Assembly (NCBI GenBank): GCA_955652915.1
Contig: CATPCJ010000157.1
Location: 1 to 52,127 of the forward strand
Reading direction: 5' to 3'
DNA length: 52,127 nt
DNA from: an uncultured Bryobacteraceae bacterium
GTDB lineage: Bacteria > Acidobacteriota > Terriglobia > Bryobacterales > Bryobacteraceae
In this document: positions 36,359 to 44,964 of the stretch, in pieces
Layout: the number at the start of each line of letters is the position of its first letter
Position numbering within the stretch: position 1 is the stretch's first letter
The notes under the pieces: model-generated
What the model was told of the DNA's origin: nothing
The model's database searches: none
The model's input: only the letters and a program-made list of their open reading frames with translations
Position numbers and translations under genes: made by a program

Positions 36359-37573
36359 TTGAAACCTTATCTCGATCGAGCCGCATTTTACCTGGCGTGC
36401 GCCTCGCTTGTTTCCATTCTATTCTCGATCGCCGTTTCTCACATCTTACTCGGTTTAGCGTTTGCCGCTTTACTACTTTCCTCCGAGCCGTTGCGCCTTC
36501 CACCCATCAAACTTCCGCTCGCGCTTTTCGTCGCGGGAACGATTGTCTCCTGGCTTGCTTCAGGCCATATTCATGACGGAATTCCGCAAATTCGTAAATT
36601 TTTTGTCTTTCTGGTCTTGCTGCTGGTGTGCAGCACGTTTCGCACGATAGCGGAGATTCGAACCATGGCGGTGATTTGGGCCGGCGTCGCCACCCTCTCC
36701 GCGATTCGCAGCCTGTTTCAGTTCTGGCAGAAGTATGAGGATTCGCTCGCGCAGCACCGCAATTTCTACGAGTTCTACATTGGGCGGCGCATCACCGGAT
36801 TCATGAGCCATTGGATGAACTTCGGCGGCCAGGAAATGATCGTACTGTTGTTTCTGGCCGCGTTGCTATTCTTTTCGATTGAGCGGCGCTGGAAGTCCTT
36901 CGGATGGTTTTGCGCCGCTGTACTGAGCCTGTCGCTGGTGTTGGGAATGACGCGCAGCATTTTTCTGCTCGGTTTCCCGGTCGGCTTGGTGTATCTGCTT
37001 TGGTTTTGGCACAAGTGGATGGTGGCGGCGATGCCCGTCATCGCGGTGCTGGCTTTTCTTGTTGCTCCGTCCGTACTGAAGGAGCGCGTCGTCTCCATCA
37101 TCCATCCGCATGGCGAAACCGATTCCAACCAACATCGCGCGATTCTGCGCCGAACTGGAGTGCGAATGATTCGCGCGCATCCGTGGCTCGGGTTGGGTCC
37201 GGAAGTTATGAAGCCGCGCGAGGAGTTCGACAAGTATGTGCCGGCGGACATTCCCAGGCCCTTACCCGAGGGCTGGTACTCGCATCTCCACAATATCTAT
37301 TTGCAATACGCGGCGGAGCGTGGCATCCCAACCATGCTGATGATGATGTGGATGATCGGGAAGATGCTTTGGGATTTCGCGTCGGCGTTGCGCGGGAAGC
37401 CGGCGAATCCCGAAGCGCGCTTCGTGCTGCATGGCGCCATTGCGGTGATCCTCGCGATTCTGGCGGAAGGCTTCTTGGAATACAATCTTGGCGCCAGTGA
37501 AGTGCTGATGCCGTTTTTGGCCGTCGTCGGTTTCGGTTACGTGGCACGAGAGGCGGCGGACGTTGCCGCCTGA
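36359..37573 (+). CDS. O-antigen ligase / Wzy-type polymerase membrane protein
   Basis: A 404-residue polytopic membrane protein with ten or more hydrophobic helices and a long periplasmic loop, the layout of the Wzy_C/O-antigen ligase family. The loop holds RRTGVRMIRAHPWLGLGPEV and the histidine-containing SHLHNIYLQYAAERG, typical of these enzymes. It likely transfers or polymerises surface polysaccharide from a lipid carrier on the periplasmic side. It uses a TTG start at 36359. Its end overlaps the SDR gene by 11 bp. No other O-antigen genes are nearby. Confidence 0.82.
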   Translation: MKPYLDRAAFYLACASLVSILFSIAVSHILLGLAFAALLLSSEPLRLPPIKLPLALFVAGTIVSWLASGHIHDGIPQIRKFFVFLVLLLVCSTFRTIAEIRTMAVIWAGVATLSAIRSLFQFWQKYEDSLAQHRNFYEFYIGRRITGFMSHWMNFGGQEMIVLLFLAALLFFSIERRWKSFGWFCAAVLSLSLVLGMTRSIFLLGFPVGLVYLLWFWHKWMVAAMPVIAVLAFLVAPSVLKERVVSIIHPHGETDSNQHRAILRRTGVRMIRAHPWLGLGPEVMKPREEFDKYVPADIPRPLPEGWYSHLHNIYLQYAAERGIPTMLMMMWMIGKMLWDFASALRGKPANPEARFVLHGAIAVILAILAEGFLEYNLGASEVLMPFLAVVGFGYVAREAADVAA

Positions 37574-38246
37574 AAACCCGACGATTCAAGGACTGGAAAT
37601 CCTGCTGTCGGGCGGCGCGGGCGGTCTTGGATCGGTGACGGCGGCGCTGCTGGAATCCGAAGGCGCGCACGTGGTGATCAACTCCCGGCATCGTGGCTTG
37701 CGGGCCGATATCACCAAGGCTGACGATCGCAAGTGGCTGCTGGACGGCGTTCCGAAGCTGTACGGATTGGTCGTGTTCGCGGGGAATCCGGCGCGTGGGC
37801 CGGCCGCTGAAGCCATGCAGCTTTCGCATGCCGTGAACTACGAAGGTCCCATTATGCTGGCGCGCGAAGCGGCCGAGCGGATGAAGGCGCGGGCGATGCA
37901 AGGGTCGATCGTCTTGTTTTCCACGATGCAAGCGGTCGCGCTCTTTCCAGGCTCCACCGCGTACGCCGGCGAAAAAGCGGCACTCCTGCATGCCGCGCGG
38001 ATACTGGCCAAGGAGTGCCGGGGACCGTTGAACATTCGCGTCAATGTAATCGCACCAGGTGTGATGGCGGCCGGAATGGCGGAAGCGAGCATTGCGTCCG
38101 GCAAATACGAGCGCTATCTGCGGGACGAAACAATCTCGCGTTACGGCGCTGCCGCGGATATCGCGCGCGCCGTACGATTTTTTCTGGAGCCCGACAATTA
38201 CGTCACGGGTCAAGTCTTGTCGGTAGACGGCGGGATCACCTTATAG
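37563..38246 (+). CDS. Short-chain dehydrogenase/reductase
   Basis: A 227-residue SDR enzyme. The Rossmann motif GGAGGLGSVTAALLESEGAH binds NAD(P), the active-site pair is in AYAGEKAALL (Y-xxx-K) with a Ser upstream in VLFSTMQAV, and the C-terminal DNYVTGQVLSVDGG block is standard. The substrate is unknown; such enzymes are often annotated FabG-like. It uses a TTG start (MPPENPTIQG), overlapping the O-antigen ligase gene, so the two are coupled and it may act on a sugar or lipid in that pathway. Its stop touches an inverted-repeat element. Confidence 0.88.
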   Translation: MPPENPTIQGLEILLSGGAGGLGSVTAALLESEGAHVVINSRHRGLRADITKADDRKWLLDGVPKLYGLVVFAGNPARGPAAEAMQLSHAVNYEGPIMLAREAAERMKARAMQGSIVLFSTMQAVALFPGSTAYAGEKAALLHAARILAKECRGPLNIRVNVIAPGVMAAGMAEASIASGKYERYLRDETISRYGAAADIARAVRFFLEPDNYVTGQVLSVDGGITL

Positions 38247-38365
38247 TTTTTTGTGGGGCAGGATGTCATCCTGCCGCCGATTGAAAATCGGCTGACGCTT
38301 GAAAGCTTCACGGGATAGGCCGATTGCCAATCGGCCGGCAGGATACCATCCCGCCCCACAAAAAC
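38246..38365. repeat. Long imperfect inverted-repeat element between convergent genes
   Basis: Arms of about 46 bp at 38246-38291 and 38320-38365 start from GTTTTTTGTGGGGC and its near-complement and differ at only a few bases. Inside each arm are smaller hairpins (AGGATGTCATCCT, CCGATTGAAAATCGG). It exactly fills the gap between the stops of the SDR and RidA genes. It may be a non-autonomous mobile repeat, and would also serve as a two-way terminator. Confidence 0.82.
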
Positions 38366-38366
38366 A

Positions 38367-38729
38367 CTACCGATCTGGCTTATACGCGATACAGTCGATC
38401 TCCACCTTCATCTCCGGCGTGGCGAATTGGGCTTCCACCGTTGTTCGCGCCGGACGAGTCTCGCCGAAAAACTCGGCATAGACCTCGTTCATCGCCGTGA
38501 AATCCTTTCCGCTGGAAAGGAACACCGAACACTTCACGACATCGGCGGGCGTGGCGCCGGCTTGCGCCAGAACACCCTTGATGTTATTCAGCACCAATCG
38601 CGTTTCGTGTTGAATGCTGCCGAACGAATATTGATTGGTAGCCGGATCGATGGGGCCCTGACCGGAGACAAAGATAAAGTCTCCGGCCCGGACGAATGGC
38701 GAATAGGGACCGCGTGGTTTGGGAATCAT
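38367..38729 (-). CDS. ridA: RidA/YjgF family protein
   Basis: A 120-residue RidA-family protein with the typical start (KPRGPYSPFVRAGDFIFVSG), the QGPIDPATNQ block, NIKGVLAQAGATPADVVKCS and the C-terminal RPARTTVEAQFATPEMKVEI, which holds the conserved Arg of true RidA. RidA trimers deaminate reactive enamine/imine intermediates from PLP enzymes. It lies 12 bp after the NYN-LOTUS gene on the same strand, so the two are probably co-transcribed. Confidence 0.93.
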   Translation of the reverse strand: MIPKPRGPYSPFVRAGDFIFVSGQGPIDPATNQYSFGSIQHETRLVLNNIKGVLAQAGATPADVVKCSVFLSSGKDFTAMNEVYAEFFGETRPARTTVEAQFATPEMKVEIDCIAYKPDR

Positions 38730-38741
38730 TGCCGGATTGAA

Positions 38742-40064
38742 TTATTGCATGGTGTGGTGTTCAGGTTTTTTCTTGCGTGGGCGGCGCGCGCGATCGCCCG
38801 TGTTGCCGGAGGCGGATGGTTTTCGCGGACGTCGTACGGGCTTCGGTTTGACCGGTGGCGGATTGGGCTCCAAGAGAGATGGCTGCCCTTCGACGATGGG
38901 CTGCCTTTCTTCCTCTTCTTCTTCCTGCTGTTCCTGAGGGGGCGCTTCCTGGATAGCCGGCGGATAAAACTCGGCGCCGAGATAGACCACCAGTCCCTTC
39001 TCTTCGTCCGGCACAACGCGCACCACCAGCTTGTCCTGCGCGTAGTTGAGGAATTCGGAAAACTCCTGGAAGCCGTAAGCGGCAGCGTCGAAGTTCGGCA
39101 TCTCGGCTTGAACCCAGCCCGCCAGTTCGTCGGCGGCGGCTCCATTCTCGAGTTCCAAACGGTGGGTCTCCAGGACGTCGCGAAACTGTGGCAGTGTCTC
39201 TTCGGGCTTGGGAGTGGGCCGGTCGGGCTGGCTCGAAGTTTTTCGTTCGATGATATAACGGCCGCCTTGGCCGCTGACATTGACGTAGTCCGCTTTCTTG
39301 AGTTTCTCGACAAAGTCGGAGAAGCTGCCCGCGCCATATGCCTTCTCGGTAAATGCGGAATCGAGCTGGAGCATGGTCGATTTCAACAAGCCGAGCTGCG
39401 GTTGGACGGCTCGGCGCTCCAGAACTTGAAGTGCGCGCTCCACCAGCGGCATTGCTTGCGCCAGATCGAGCGGCGCGGGACGAGCGCGATGCCCGCCTTG
39501 TTGCCGGCCGCCCCCGCTTCCTTGTCCGCCTTGACCGCCGTGCTGTTGTTGCTGCGGCCTGGGTGGACGATCGCGGCTTTCGGAACGCTCCCCGGGATCG
39601 GAGAGCAACGATTCGTAGCTCACAAACTCATGGCAATTTTGTTGCAGGATGGTGCTGGTGAACGCTTTGCCACCGACCACGAAAACCGTCTTGCCATATT
39701 CCTTGAGCTTGTTGACCAGCGGAATAAAATCGCTGTCGCCGCTGACAATGGCGAAGGCGTTCACGTGCGGATGGGTGAAAGCCATCTCCAGGGCGTCGAG
39801 AGCGAGATTGATATCGGCGCCGTTCTTGTCGCCGCGGGGGGAAGGCAATCGCTGGACCATCTGGACGGCATTTTCGGCCATCGATCTGGTGGCTCCTTCC
39901 TGGCGTCCCCAATTCGCATATGCGAATTTTGCGACCAGGTCGCCGCGCTCTTTGAGCGCATCAAGCGGGAGCGATACGTCGAATTCCCGCCGGAGAGTGG
40001 ATTTCACACCGATCTCGATGTTGTCGTAATCGACGAATACGGCGATGTTCAGTTTTTCTTGCAT
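38742..40064 (-). CDS. NYN-domain nuclease-like protein with two LOTUS/OST-HTH domains
   Basis: A 440-residue protein. The N-terminal NYN (LabA/DUF88, PIN-like) domain has acidic active-site residues in FVDYDNIE (D12, D14), GDKNGADINLALDAL and IVSGDSDFIPLVNKL. A Gln/Gly-rich linker (residues about 165-200) follows. Two OST-HTH/LOTUS domains come next, about 205-275 (SDFVEKLKKADYVNVSGQGG) and 290-365 (YGFQEFSEFLNYAQDKLVV). The tail is Pro/Glu-rich, then Arg/Lys-rich (RARRPRKKK), apt for nucleic acid contact. The combination points to an RNA-binding, possibly RNA-cutting protein; the target is unknown. Confidence 0.88.
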   Translation of the reverse strand: MQEKLNIAVFVDYDNIEIGVKSTLRREFDVSLPLDALKERGDLVAKFAYANWGRQEGATRSMAENAVQMVQRLPSPRGDKNGADINLALDALEMAFTHPHVNAFAIVSGDSDFIPLVNKLKEYGKTVFVVGGKAFTSTILQQNCHEFVSYESLLSDPGERSESRDRPPRPQQQQHGGQGGQGSGGGRQQGGHRARPAPLDLAQAMPLVERALQVLERRAVQPQLGLLKSTMLQLDSAFTEKAYGAGSFSDFVEKLKKADYVNVSGQGGRYIIERKTSSQPDRPTPKPEETLPQFRDVLETHRLELENGAAADELAGWVQAEMPNFDAAAYGFQEFSEFLNYAQDKLVVRVVPDEEKGLVVYLGAEFYPPAIQEAPPQEQQEEEEEERQPIVEGQPSLLEPNPPPVKPKPVRRPRKPSASGNTGDRARRPRKKKPEHHTMQ

Positions 40065-40105
40065 TGGTTCTTTCTTTGTTTCAGTTCTTTAAGTTTACTG
40101 GCACT

Positions 40106-40507
40106 TCAGGCGGTCTGTTTTACAGAAGACCGAATGAAGCCGACGATCTCGTCGAGCGAGGCTCCGGGCTGGAACACAGCCGCGACGCCTAGCTGTTTCA
40201 GCTTGGCGGCGTCCTCGTCCGGAATTATACCGCCGATGATGACCAGGACGTCGTCCATGTGCTTTTCCCGCAACAACTGCATCACGCGCGGAACGATCGC
40301 ATTATGCGCGCCGGACAGAATGGACAATCCGATGACTTGGACGTCCTCTTGCAACGAGGCGTTTACAATCATCTCCGGAGTTTGGCGCAGGCCGGTGTAA
40401 ATCACTTCCATGCCCGCATCGCGGAGCGCGCGCGCGATTACCTTCGCCCCCCGGTCGTGGCCGTCCAAACCGGGTTTGGCGACCAGCACCCGGATGCGAT
40501 GATCCAT
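40106..40507 (-). CDS. Stand-alone cobalamin-binding protein (methylmalonyl-CoA mutase C-terminal type)
   Basis: A 133-residue B12-binding domain. The lower-axial motif DxHxxG is present as DGHDRG (D15-H17-G20), with the rest of the fold in [20 protein letters not shown] and [21 protein letters not shown] chose the ATG at 40507 ([16 protein letters not shown]); a longer frame to 40549 runs into the inverted repeat. The matching catalytic subunit is not in the window, so it must be encoded elsewhere. It could serve methylmalonyl-CoA or another acyl-CoA mutase. Confidence 0.9.
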   Translation of the reverse strand: MDHRIRVLVAKPGLDGHDRGAKVIARALRDAGMEVIYTGLRQTPEMIVNASLQEDVQVIGLSILSGAHNAIVPRVMQLLREKHMDDVLVIIGGIIPDEDAAKLKQLGVAAVFQPGASLDEIVGFIRSSVKQTA

Positions 40508-40523
40508 ACCCTCCGATCTTAGC

Positions 40524-40598
40524 AAACAATGGGGTGACAGCCACCTCAATCACCGCCACGGGAGATCGGTGATTGAGGTGGCTGTCACCCCATTGTTT
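40524..40598. repeat. Perfect 32-bp inverted repeat, 11-bp loop
   Basis: Arms at 40524-40555 and 40567-40598 are exact complements (AAACAATGGGGTGACAGCCA outward to the loop). The loop is CCACGGGAGAT. It begins three bases past the stop of the protease gene and ends 16 bases before the start of the B12-binding gene. It could terminate the protease transcript. It could also mask or separate the start of the next gene, or be a recent mobile palindrome, given its perfection. Confidence 0.85.
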
Positions 40599-40600
40599 CT

Positions 40601-42328
40601 CTATCGTCGCGTCACGTTGATGGACCGCCAACTCGTATTCCCCGCCGCGTCGCTCACTTTGATCGTGATGGTCGTGGTGCCGATGTATAGCGGAATGGCT
40701 GGAGTAGTCCAATTGTCCGTGCCGCTCGCGCTTCCTGAGCCGCCGGTCGAACTTGACCACGTCACCAAAGCGACCTTGACATTATCGTGAGCTGTTCCGC
40801 TAAGGACGACCGAGCTCGCGGACGTCGAAAAGCTATTTATAGCTGGCGAAACGATAACCAGGGACGGCGGCGTGGAGTCCGGCCCTTGCGGCGCCGCCGG
40901 CTGTTGCCGCGCTACCGTCAAGCTGCGTGTTACCTGATTCTGCTTCCCGTCCACCGCCGTGATGGTGATCGCATTGTCACCAGTACCTAGCGCAATGCTC
41001 GGGATCGTCCAAGTGAGTGATCCTTGCGCCGTCCCCGATGCTCCACGATTCGATGACCAAGTTACTTTCAGCGCCCCGGAGCTGGTTCCGCTGAGAGCAA
41101 TGCTGGATGCAGTCGTCGGGCTGACGGGAACTTGAACAGTTAGCGTCAATGGATTCGCCGCAACGGCCTGCGCGGCGTACAACTGCAAAATCGCGTTGAT
41201 GTCGTTCTGCGTCAGGCCGGTTGCGCGCCCGTAATAGGGATACATGACGTCGCCAGGTTTATCGGAATGGCCCAGACCCAATGCATGGCCGGTCTCATGC
41301 AGCGCGATGCTGAACAGATCGACGTTCGCGCCAATCTTCCAGTTTTCGTCGTCATCGAAGTGCATGTCCCCCGCGATCGGCTCGCGATTGATGGGAAACG
41401 GATAAAAGGTATGTGCCAGCACGCCGCCCGGCCCGTCGAAGGGGTAACCGTCGCCGTGATCTCTGCTCGCAAAGAGAACCGCCAACGTCCGGCTGGCATA
41501 CTTGTCGTCGATCGGTGTGAAGGTCAGTTTCGCGTACTTGGCCCACTCCCCGAACGCGCGTACAATTTCCGCCTTCGCCGAATCCGCGGCCAATTTATCC
41601 GTTACGTGAACGAACGTGTAGTTGAGATCCGCGCCGCCGCGGCCTGGCCCATCCCAGCCATCGCCCATCAGCAAGATCGACTGGCCTACGGGGCCGAAGC
41701 TGGTCAGCGCGCCCGCACAACCTTGCGCCGGCGTGCCCTGAATCAGATCGCTGGAAACTGGAAAAATGTAAGACACTTCGTCCCAATTCGCCAAAGCCAG
41801 TACTTGATCCGGCGAGCCAGACAACAGGAGATGGTTGGCCACCAAGTCCGGATTCTCCTGAATTACCAAGCCCGCCTCGTTCGCGATCGCCCGGGCGTCG
41901 TTGAGGTCTACGTCTGTATAAAACTCGGCTAAAATCGAGAGCTTCACTTCGGTCGAAAGCAATCCAAATAGGTCGGGACTGATTCGTTCGTCCGGATACA
42001 ACTGTGCGATCGAGAGCAGATTCAACCCATCAAAAGAAGTTCCATCGCCAGCCGAAACCGAAAGAGTGAAATCCGGAACGTACGAAAGCACACGAGCGCC
42101 ACGATTTGAAAGGTCGTTCAACTGATCCTGAGTGGGATTGTCATCGAATTGGAGCAGTAAGTGCGACCGGCCCGGTGTTCGCGATTTTGGAGCGCTGTCA
42201 AGCAAGAAGTCCGTTCCCCCACGCTGTTGCCGCAACCCCTTCAGATGGATGGCCGGTTGCGCAAAGGCCGTGCTCGTAAGCAGCAGCGCCACAAGCCCTC
42301 CCAACAGTTTCCTCATAGTTTTTCTCAT
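40601..42328 (-). CDS. Secreted matrixin-like zinc metalloprotease with Ig-like C-terminal domains
   Basis: A 575-residue exported protein. Residues 1-23 are a signal peptide (LLGGLVALLLTSTAFA). A propeptide-like region of about 190 residues follows. The catalytic domain has the zinc motif HETGHALGLGH near residues 341-351 and the Met-turn DVMYPYYGR, as in matrixins and other metzincins. Residues about 395-575 form two Ig-like domains (LTLTVQVPVSPTTASSIALS; PPSLVIVSPAINSFSTSASS). It probably digests extracellular protein. It is divergent from the NHL-TIGR03437 gene, with only 58 bp between starts, so the promoters must overlap. Confidence 0.9.
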   Translation of the reverse strand: MRKTMRKLLGGLVALLLTSTAFAQPAIHLKGLRQQRGGTDFLLDSAPKSRTPGRSHLLLQFDDNPTQDQLNDLSNRGARVLSYVPDFTLSVSAGDGTSFDGLNLLSIAQLYPDERISPDLFGLLSTEVKLSILAEFYTDVDLNDARAIANEAGLVIQENPDLVANHLLLSGSPDQVLALANWDEVSYIFPVSSDLIQGTPAQGCAGALTSFGPVGQSILLMGDGWDGPGRGGADLNYTFVHVTDKLAADSAKAEIVRAFGEWAKYAKLTFTPIDDKYASRTLAVLFASRDHGDGYPFDGPGGVLAHTFYPFPINREPIAGDMHFDDDENWKIGANVDLFSIALHETGHALGLGHSDKPGDVMYPYYGRATGLTQNDINAILQLYAAQAVAANPLTLTVQVPVSPTTASSIALSGTSSGALKVTWSSNRGASGTAQGSLTWTIPSIALGTGDNAITITAVDGKQNQVTRSLTVARQQPAAPQGPDSTPPSLVIVSPAINSFSTSASSVVLSGTAHDNVKVALVTWSSSTGGSGSASGTDNWTTPAIPLYIGTTTITIKVSDAAGNTSWRSINVTRR

Positions 42329-42386
42329 CGGAAGTAATTTGAGAACTTTCTAACGTCCCTCCGCACTACTCCCTTGAGGACTATTC

Positions 42387-44804
42387 GTGGGTATCCCTGC
42401 TGGCTTCGTTTTTGCGTTTTCCCTTGCCGGACTTGTGTCCTCTTTGAACGCGGCCAGTCCGCCCGCGAAGGCTTACACCATTCAAAGCGTTGCAGGCACT
42501 GACCTTGTCGGGGATGGCGGGCCGGCAATCGCCGCGATATTGAGCCAGGCCCAGGGGATTGCGGTTTACAATGGCACGATTTACGTTGCCGACGCCGCCG
42601 CCAACCGTATCCGAAAGATAACGCCGGACGGCATCATACAGACCATAGCCGGCACCGGTGTGGCGGGATTTTCAGGCGATGGCGGACCCGGCGACGCGGC
42701 GATGATCGATCATCCTTATGGACTTGCCGTGGACACGGCCGGAAATCTGTTCATTGCCGACCTGGGCAACGCGCGAATTCGCAAGCTGTCCGTCCATGGA
42801 ACCATTCAAACCGTGGCCGGAGGAGGCCTCGCGACAGGCGATAACAACCCGGCTCTAAGCGTGCAATTCATGCAGCCACGCAATATCGCGCTGGATGCCG
42901 ATGGCACATTGTACATTTCGGACTTCGGCGCCAACCGAGTGTACCGGATATCGGCGGGCGGCAATCTGACCACGCTCGCCGGGACGGGAAATGCAGGCTA
43001 TACGGGCGATGGCGCCTCGGCGGTTTTGGCGCAGCTAAAGGCGCCCGCGGGCCTCGCATCGGACACACTAGGCAACGTCTACATCTGCGATAGCGGTAAC
43101 AATCGGATTCGCAAGGTGAATCGCGGCATCATCACCACCGCCTTCACCATTGCCGCTCCAACTGGCATCGCCATCAATCTGAGCAGCACGTTGTATATCG
43201 CGGCGGCTAATTATTTCGGAACGCAATTTCGTCCGATCGTTGGAGTCGCGGCTCCCCAGGACGTGGCGCTGGATGTCGCCGGAAATGCGTACGCAACCAC
43301 CGGTCAGGAAGTGCGCAAGATCGCGGCCGATGGAAAAGTGAGTGTGATCTCGGGAAGCGCAACGTCGGGATTTTTTGGGGGCGACAACGGCCCGGCGACA
43401 TCAGCCAGGTTGCATGCGCCGGCAGGGATCGCCGTGGATGAACTTGGAAATTGGTATGTAGCCGATTCGCTGAACAACCGTATTCGTAAGATTACGTCCG
43501 GCGGCGGCATCAGCACCATCGCGGGAATGACCGAGGCCGGATTTAGCGGAGACGGCGGACAGGCAACGCTCGCGCGATTGAGCGGACCCCGGGGTGTTGC
43601 GCTGGATTCGCAGCACAATCTGTACGTGGTGGACACCGGCAACAATCGCATTCGCAAAATCACGCCAACTGGAAATATCGCCACGATTGCCGGAGGTTTC
43701 AACGCTCCGGAGTACTTGATCGCCACAGCGGATGGCTCTCTTTACGTCGCCGACGCGGGCAACAACCGGGTTGTCAAGGTGCTGCCTTCGGGAAGCACGG
43801 CCATGGTTGCGCAAGTCCTGAAGCCTTCCTCGCTGGTGATTGACTCGTCCGGAAATATTCTGGTAAGCGAGTTGACGCGCATATCCAAGATCTCAACCGC
43901 GGGTATCGTCACCACCGTTTTGGATGGACTGAATTCGCCGCGCGGCTTGGTGCTGACCGAAGAAGGCGACCTGTTGATTGCCGAGATGGGCGGGAACAGA
44001 ATCCGGCGCTTAACGGCAGCCGGAATACTAAGCACCATCGCGGGCACCGGAGTCGCCGGACCCTTCGGTGACGGCGGGTTGGCATCATCCGCTCAGTTGA
44101 ACGCTCCCGCCGATCTTGTGGTGGATTTGGGCGGCAAAATTTGGGTGGCCGACTCCGGCAACAATCGCATTCGTACGCTGACGCCGGACTCGGTTGGATC
44201 CATTCTCGGAGGGGCCACCGTGGTGAATGCCGCAAGTGTTGCCATTGGAGCAATTGCCCCCGGCGAGATCGTCAGCATCTTCGGATCGGGGTTCGACCCA
44301 GCGAGCGCGCAGGTGTTTTTTGCAAGCAAACCCGCGACGCTGTTCTATGCCGGCGCGACTCAGTTGAATGTGCTGGTTCCTGCGGATCTGGCGCCCGATT
44401 CAAACGCTGAGATTCTGATCAAGGCGCAGGGAGCGGCGGTGGCGGATTTTTCAACGAAGGTAGCCGCGGCCGCTCCCGGCATCTTCACGATATCGAATGG
44501 AACAGGTCAAGCCGCGGCCAACAACGCCGATGGGACGGCGAATTCATCCTCGAACCCAGTCGCACGCGGAGCGATCATCGTGCTCTACGCGACGGGTGAG
44601 GGTCAGAATATAGAATCCATCAGCCTGACCATCGGCGGAGACTTGGCCGAATTGCTTTACGCCGGACGCGCTCCAGGATTTCCCGGCCTGATGCAGATCA
44701 ACGCGCGAGTTCCCGCCGGTACGGCGCCCGTGGGTAATCTTCCAGTGAGTCTAGGGATCGGAAATGCAGCAAGCCAGTCGGGAGTGACGATCGCGGTGCG
44801 TTAA
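42387..44804 (+). CDS. Secreted NHL-repeat protein with TIGR03437 C-terminal domain
   Basis: An 805-residue exported protein. The N terminus (IPAGFVFAFSLAGLVSSLNA) is a signal peptide. About ten NHL repeats form a large beta-propeller part (repeats such as GNLFIADLGNARIRKLS, NRIRKITPDGIIQTIAGTGV and NWYVADSLNNRIRKITSGGG). The last 210 or so residues, from ILGGATVVNAASVAIGAIAP, match the TIGR03437 domain, which is named after Solibacter (APGIFTISNGTGQAAANNAD; VGNLPVSLGIGNAASQSGV). It uses a GTG start. The TIGR03437 domain may anchor or sort the protein at the surface; its function is unknown. It is divergent from the matrixin-like gene. Confidence 0.9.
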   Translation: MGIPAGFVFAFSLAGLVSSLNAASPPAKAYTIQSVAGTDLVGDGGPAIAAILSQAQGIAVYNGTIYVADAAANRIRKITPDGIIQTIAGTGVAGFSGDGGPGDAAMIDHPYGLAVDTAGNLFIADLGNARIRKLSVHGTIQTVAGGGLATGDNNPALSVQFMQPRNIALDADGTLYISDFGANRVYRISAGGNLTTLAGTGNAGYTGDGASAVLAQLKAPAGLASDTLGNVYICDSGNNRIRKVNRGIITTAFTIAAPTGIAINLSSTLYIAAANYFGTQFRPIVGVAAPQDVALDVAGNAYATTGQEVRKIAADGKVSVISGSATSGFFGGDNGPATSARLHAPAGIAVDELGNWYVADSLNNRIRKITSGGGISTIAGMTEAGFSGDGGQATLARLSGPRGVALDSQHNLYVVDTGNNRIRKITPTGNIATIAGGFNAPEYLIATADGSLYVADAGNNRVVKVLPSGSTAMVAQVLKPSSLVIDSSGNILVSELTRISKISTAGIVTTVLDGLNSPRGLVLTEEGDLLIAEMGGNRIRRLTAAGILSTIAGTGVAGPFGDGGLASSAQLNAPADLVVDLGGKIWVADSGNNRIRTLTPDSVGSILGGATVVNAASVAIGAIAPGEIVSIFGSGFDPASAQVFFASKPATLFYAGATQLNVLVPADLAPDSNAEILIKAQGAAVADFSTKVAAAAPGIFTISNGTGQAAANNADGTANSSSNPVARGAIIVLYATGEGQNIESISLTIGGDLAELLYAGRAPGFPGLMQINARVPAGTAPVGNLPVSLGIGNAASQSGVTIAVR

Positions 44805-44848
44805 TCCTGCATCAATAAGATGGTACTTGCACATAGTACATTTTGAGA

Positions 44849-44880
44849 TTTTGTGGGGCGGGCAATCCTGCCCGCAGCCG
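44849..44880. repeat. Half-copy of an intergenic repeat (hairpin)
   Basis: TTTTGTGGGGC is followed by a 7-bp-arm hairpin (GCGGGCA-ATCC-TGCCCGC, 44858-44875). The lead and hairpin resemble one arm of the element at 38246-38365, so it looks like a single unit of the same repeat family. It lies 45 bp after the NHL-TIGR03437 gene and could act as its terminator. Confidence 0.6.
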
Positions 44881-44964
44881 GCTTCAGCCGTCTACTTCGT
44901 GGAGTAGCGCCACAACGCCCTCATAGCCGATACTGAATCGAGGTAGTCGAGAAGATTCCGCCTC

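Noticed and set aside
38427-40400. 657-codon plus-strand frame
   Set aside because: It is antisense to the RidA and NYN-LOTUS genes, both of which have clear motifs on the other strand.
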